In this document: positions 40,870 to 40,883 of the stretch, in pieces
Position numbering within the stretch: position 1 is the stretch's first letter
How the letters are laid out: every line of letters starts with the position of its first letter
NCBI GenBank assembly: GCA_964560205.1
Contig: CAZLKT010000007.1
Location: forward strand, 1-40,883
Origin: CAZLKT01 sp964560205
GTDB taxonomy: Bacteria; Pseudomonadota; Alphaproteobacteria; Holosporales; Holosporaceae
Length of the DNA stretch: 40,883 nucleotides
Direction: 5' to 3'
Translations under genes and position numbers: made by a program
Notes under the pieces: generated by a model
The model's database searches: none
What the model saw: the letters and a program-made list of their open reading frames with translations, nothing else
Told to the model about the DNA's origin: nothing

Positions 40870-40883
40870 AGAATCTATTTTGC

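Overview
The window reads as a chromosome segment of an alphaproteobacterium. The evidence is a set of mostly alphaproteobacterial genes: the GST-like FtsZ regulator FzlA, the DUF1013/TrcR regulator, a DUF4167 protein, a SPOR protein directly behind argS, and the DUF3501/Fe-S pair. Many exported proteins without recognisable homologues and decayed IS remnants suggest a host-associated lineage such as Holosporales or Rickettsiales relatives. That placement is inference. The core has intermediate base composition; the last 4.5 kb is clearly more AT-rich.

Layout. 0.15-4.5 kb: a SemiSWEET sugar channel, an unknown exported protein, then secB and lptD (protein export and LPS assembly). 4.5-9.1 kb: a minus-strand run of eight or nine small exported proteins, none of which I can assign to a family. 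They share recurring designs: twin CX3C motifs, an SGG-x4-N-[IL]-P motif, Tyr/Asp/Arg-rich linkers and strongly basic C-terminal tails. This is the best candidate for an undescribed system. 9.2-12.8 kb: a CpoB-like periplasmic TPR protein, monothiol glutaredoxin grxD and uvrB. 12.8-16.9 kb (minus): nfuA, a Bax-like glucosaminidase, a GlpC-like Fe-S protein, DUF3501 and pth. 17-22 kb: fzlA-dnaQ (minus), a branched-chain aminotransferase (plus), argS plus a SPOR protein (minus). 22-26 kb: infA (plus); rph and the overlapping lnt-trmB-rnhA operon (minus). 26-28.9 kb: tRNA-Glu, the DUF1013 regulator, rpiB, tRNA-Pro, an S24-type repressor and the DUF4167 protein. 28.9-34 kb: an HtrA-like protease coupled to an unusual NusB-HscB fusion, tRNA-Gly and dnaK. 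34.1-36.3 kb: ubiG, efp and a lone pseudopilin-like protein. 36.3-40.9 kb: an AT-rich accessory end with three exported proteins of unknown function, one of them split by a run of eight C, and two decayed pieces of an IS5-like transposase.

How the genes connect. Several products serve the cell envelope (SecB, LptD, Lnt, CpoB-like, HtrA-like, the glucosaminidase). Several serve iron-sulfur or thiol metabolism (GrxD, NfuA, the HscB half of the fusion, the Fe-S oxidoreductase), and several serve translation or RNA (ArgS, IF-1, EF-P, Pth, TrmB, RNase H, an RNase PH-like protein, three tRNAs). Gene packing is tight: two convergent pairs share a TTAA at their stops, and three adjacent gene pairs overlap as ATGA while lnt-trmB overlap as GTGA. 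All functions are read from protein motifs and family knowledge; no search was run.
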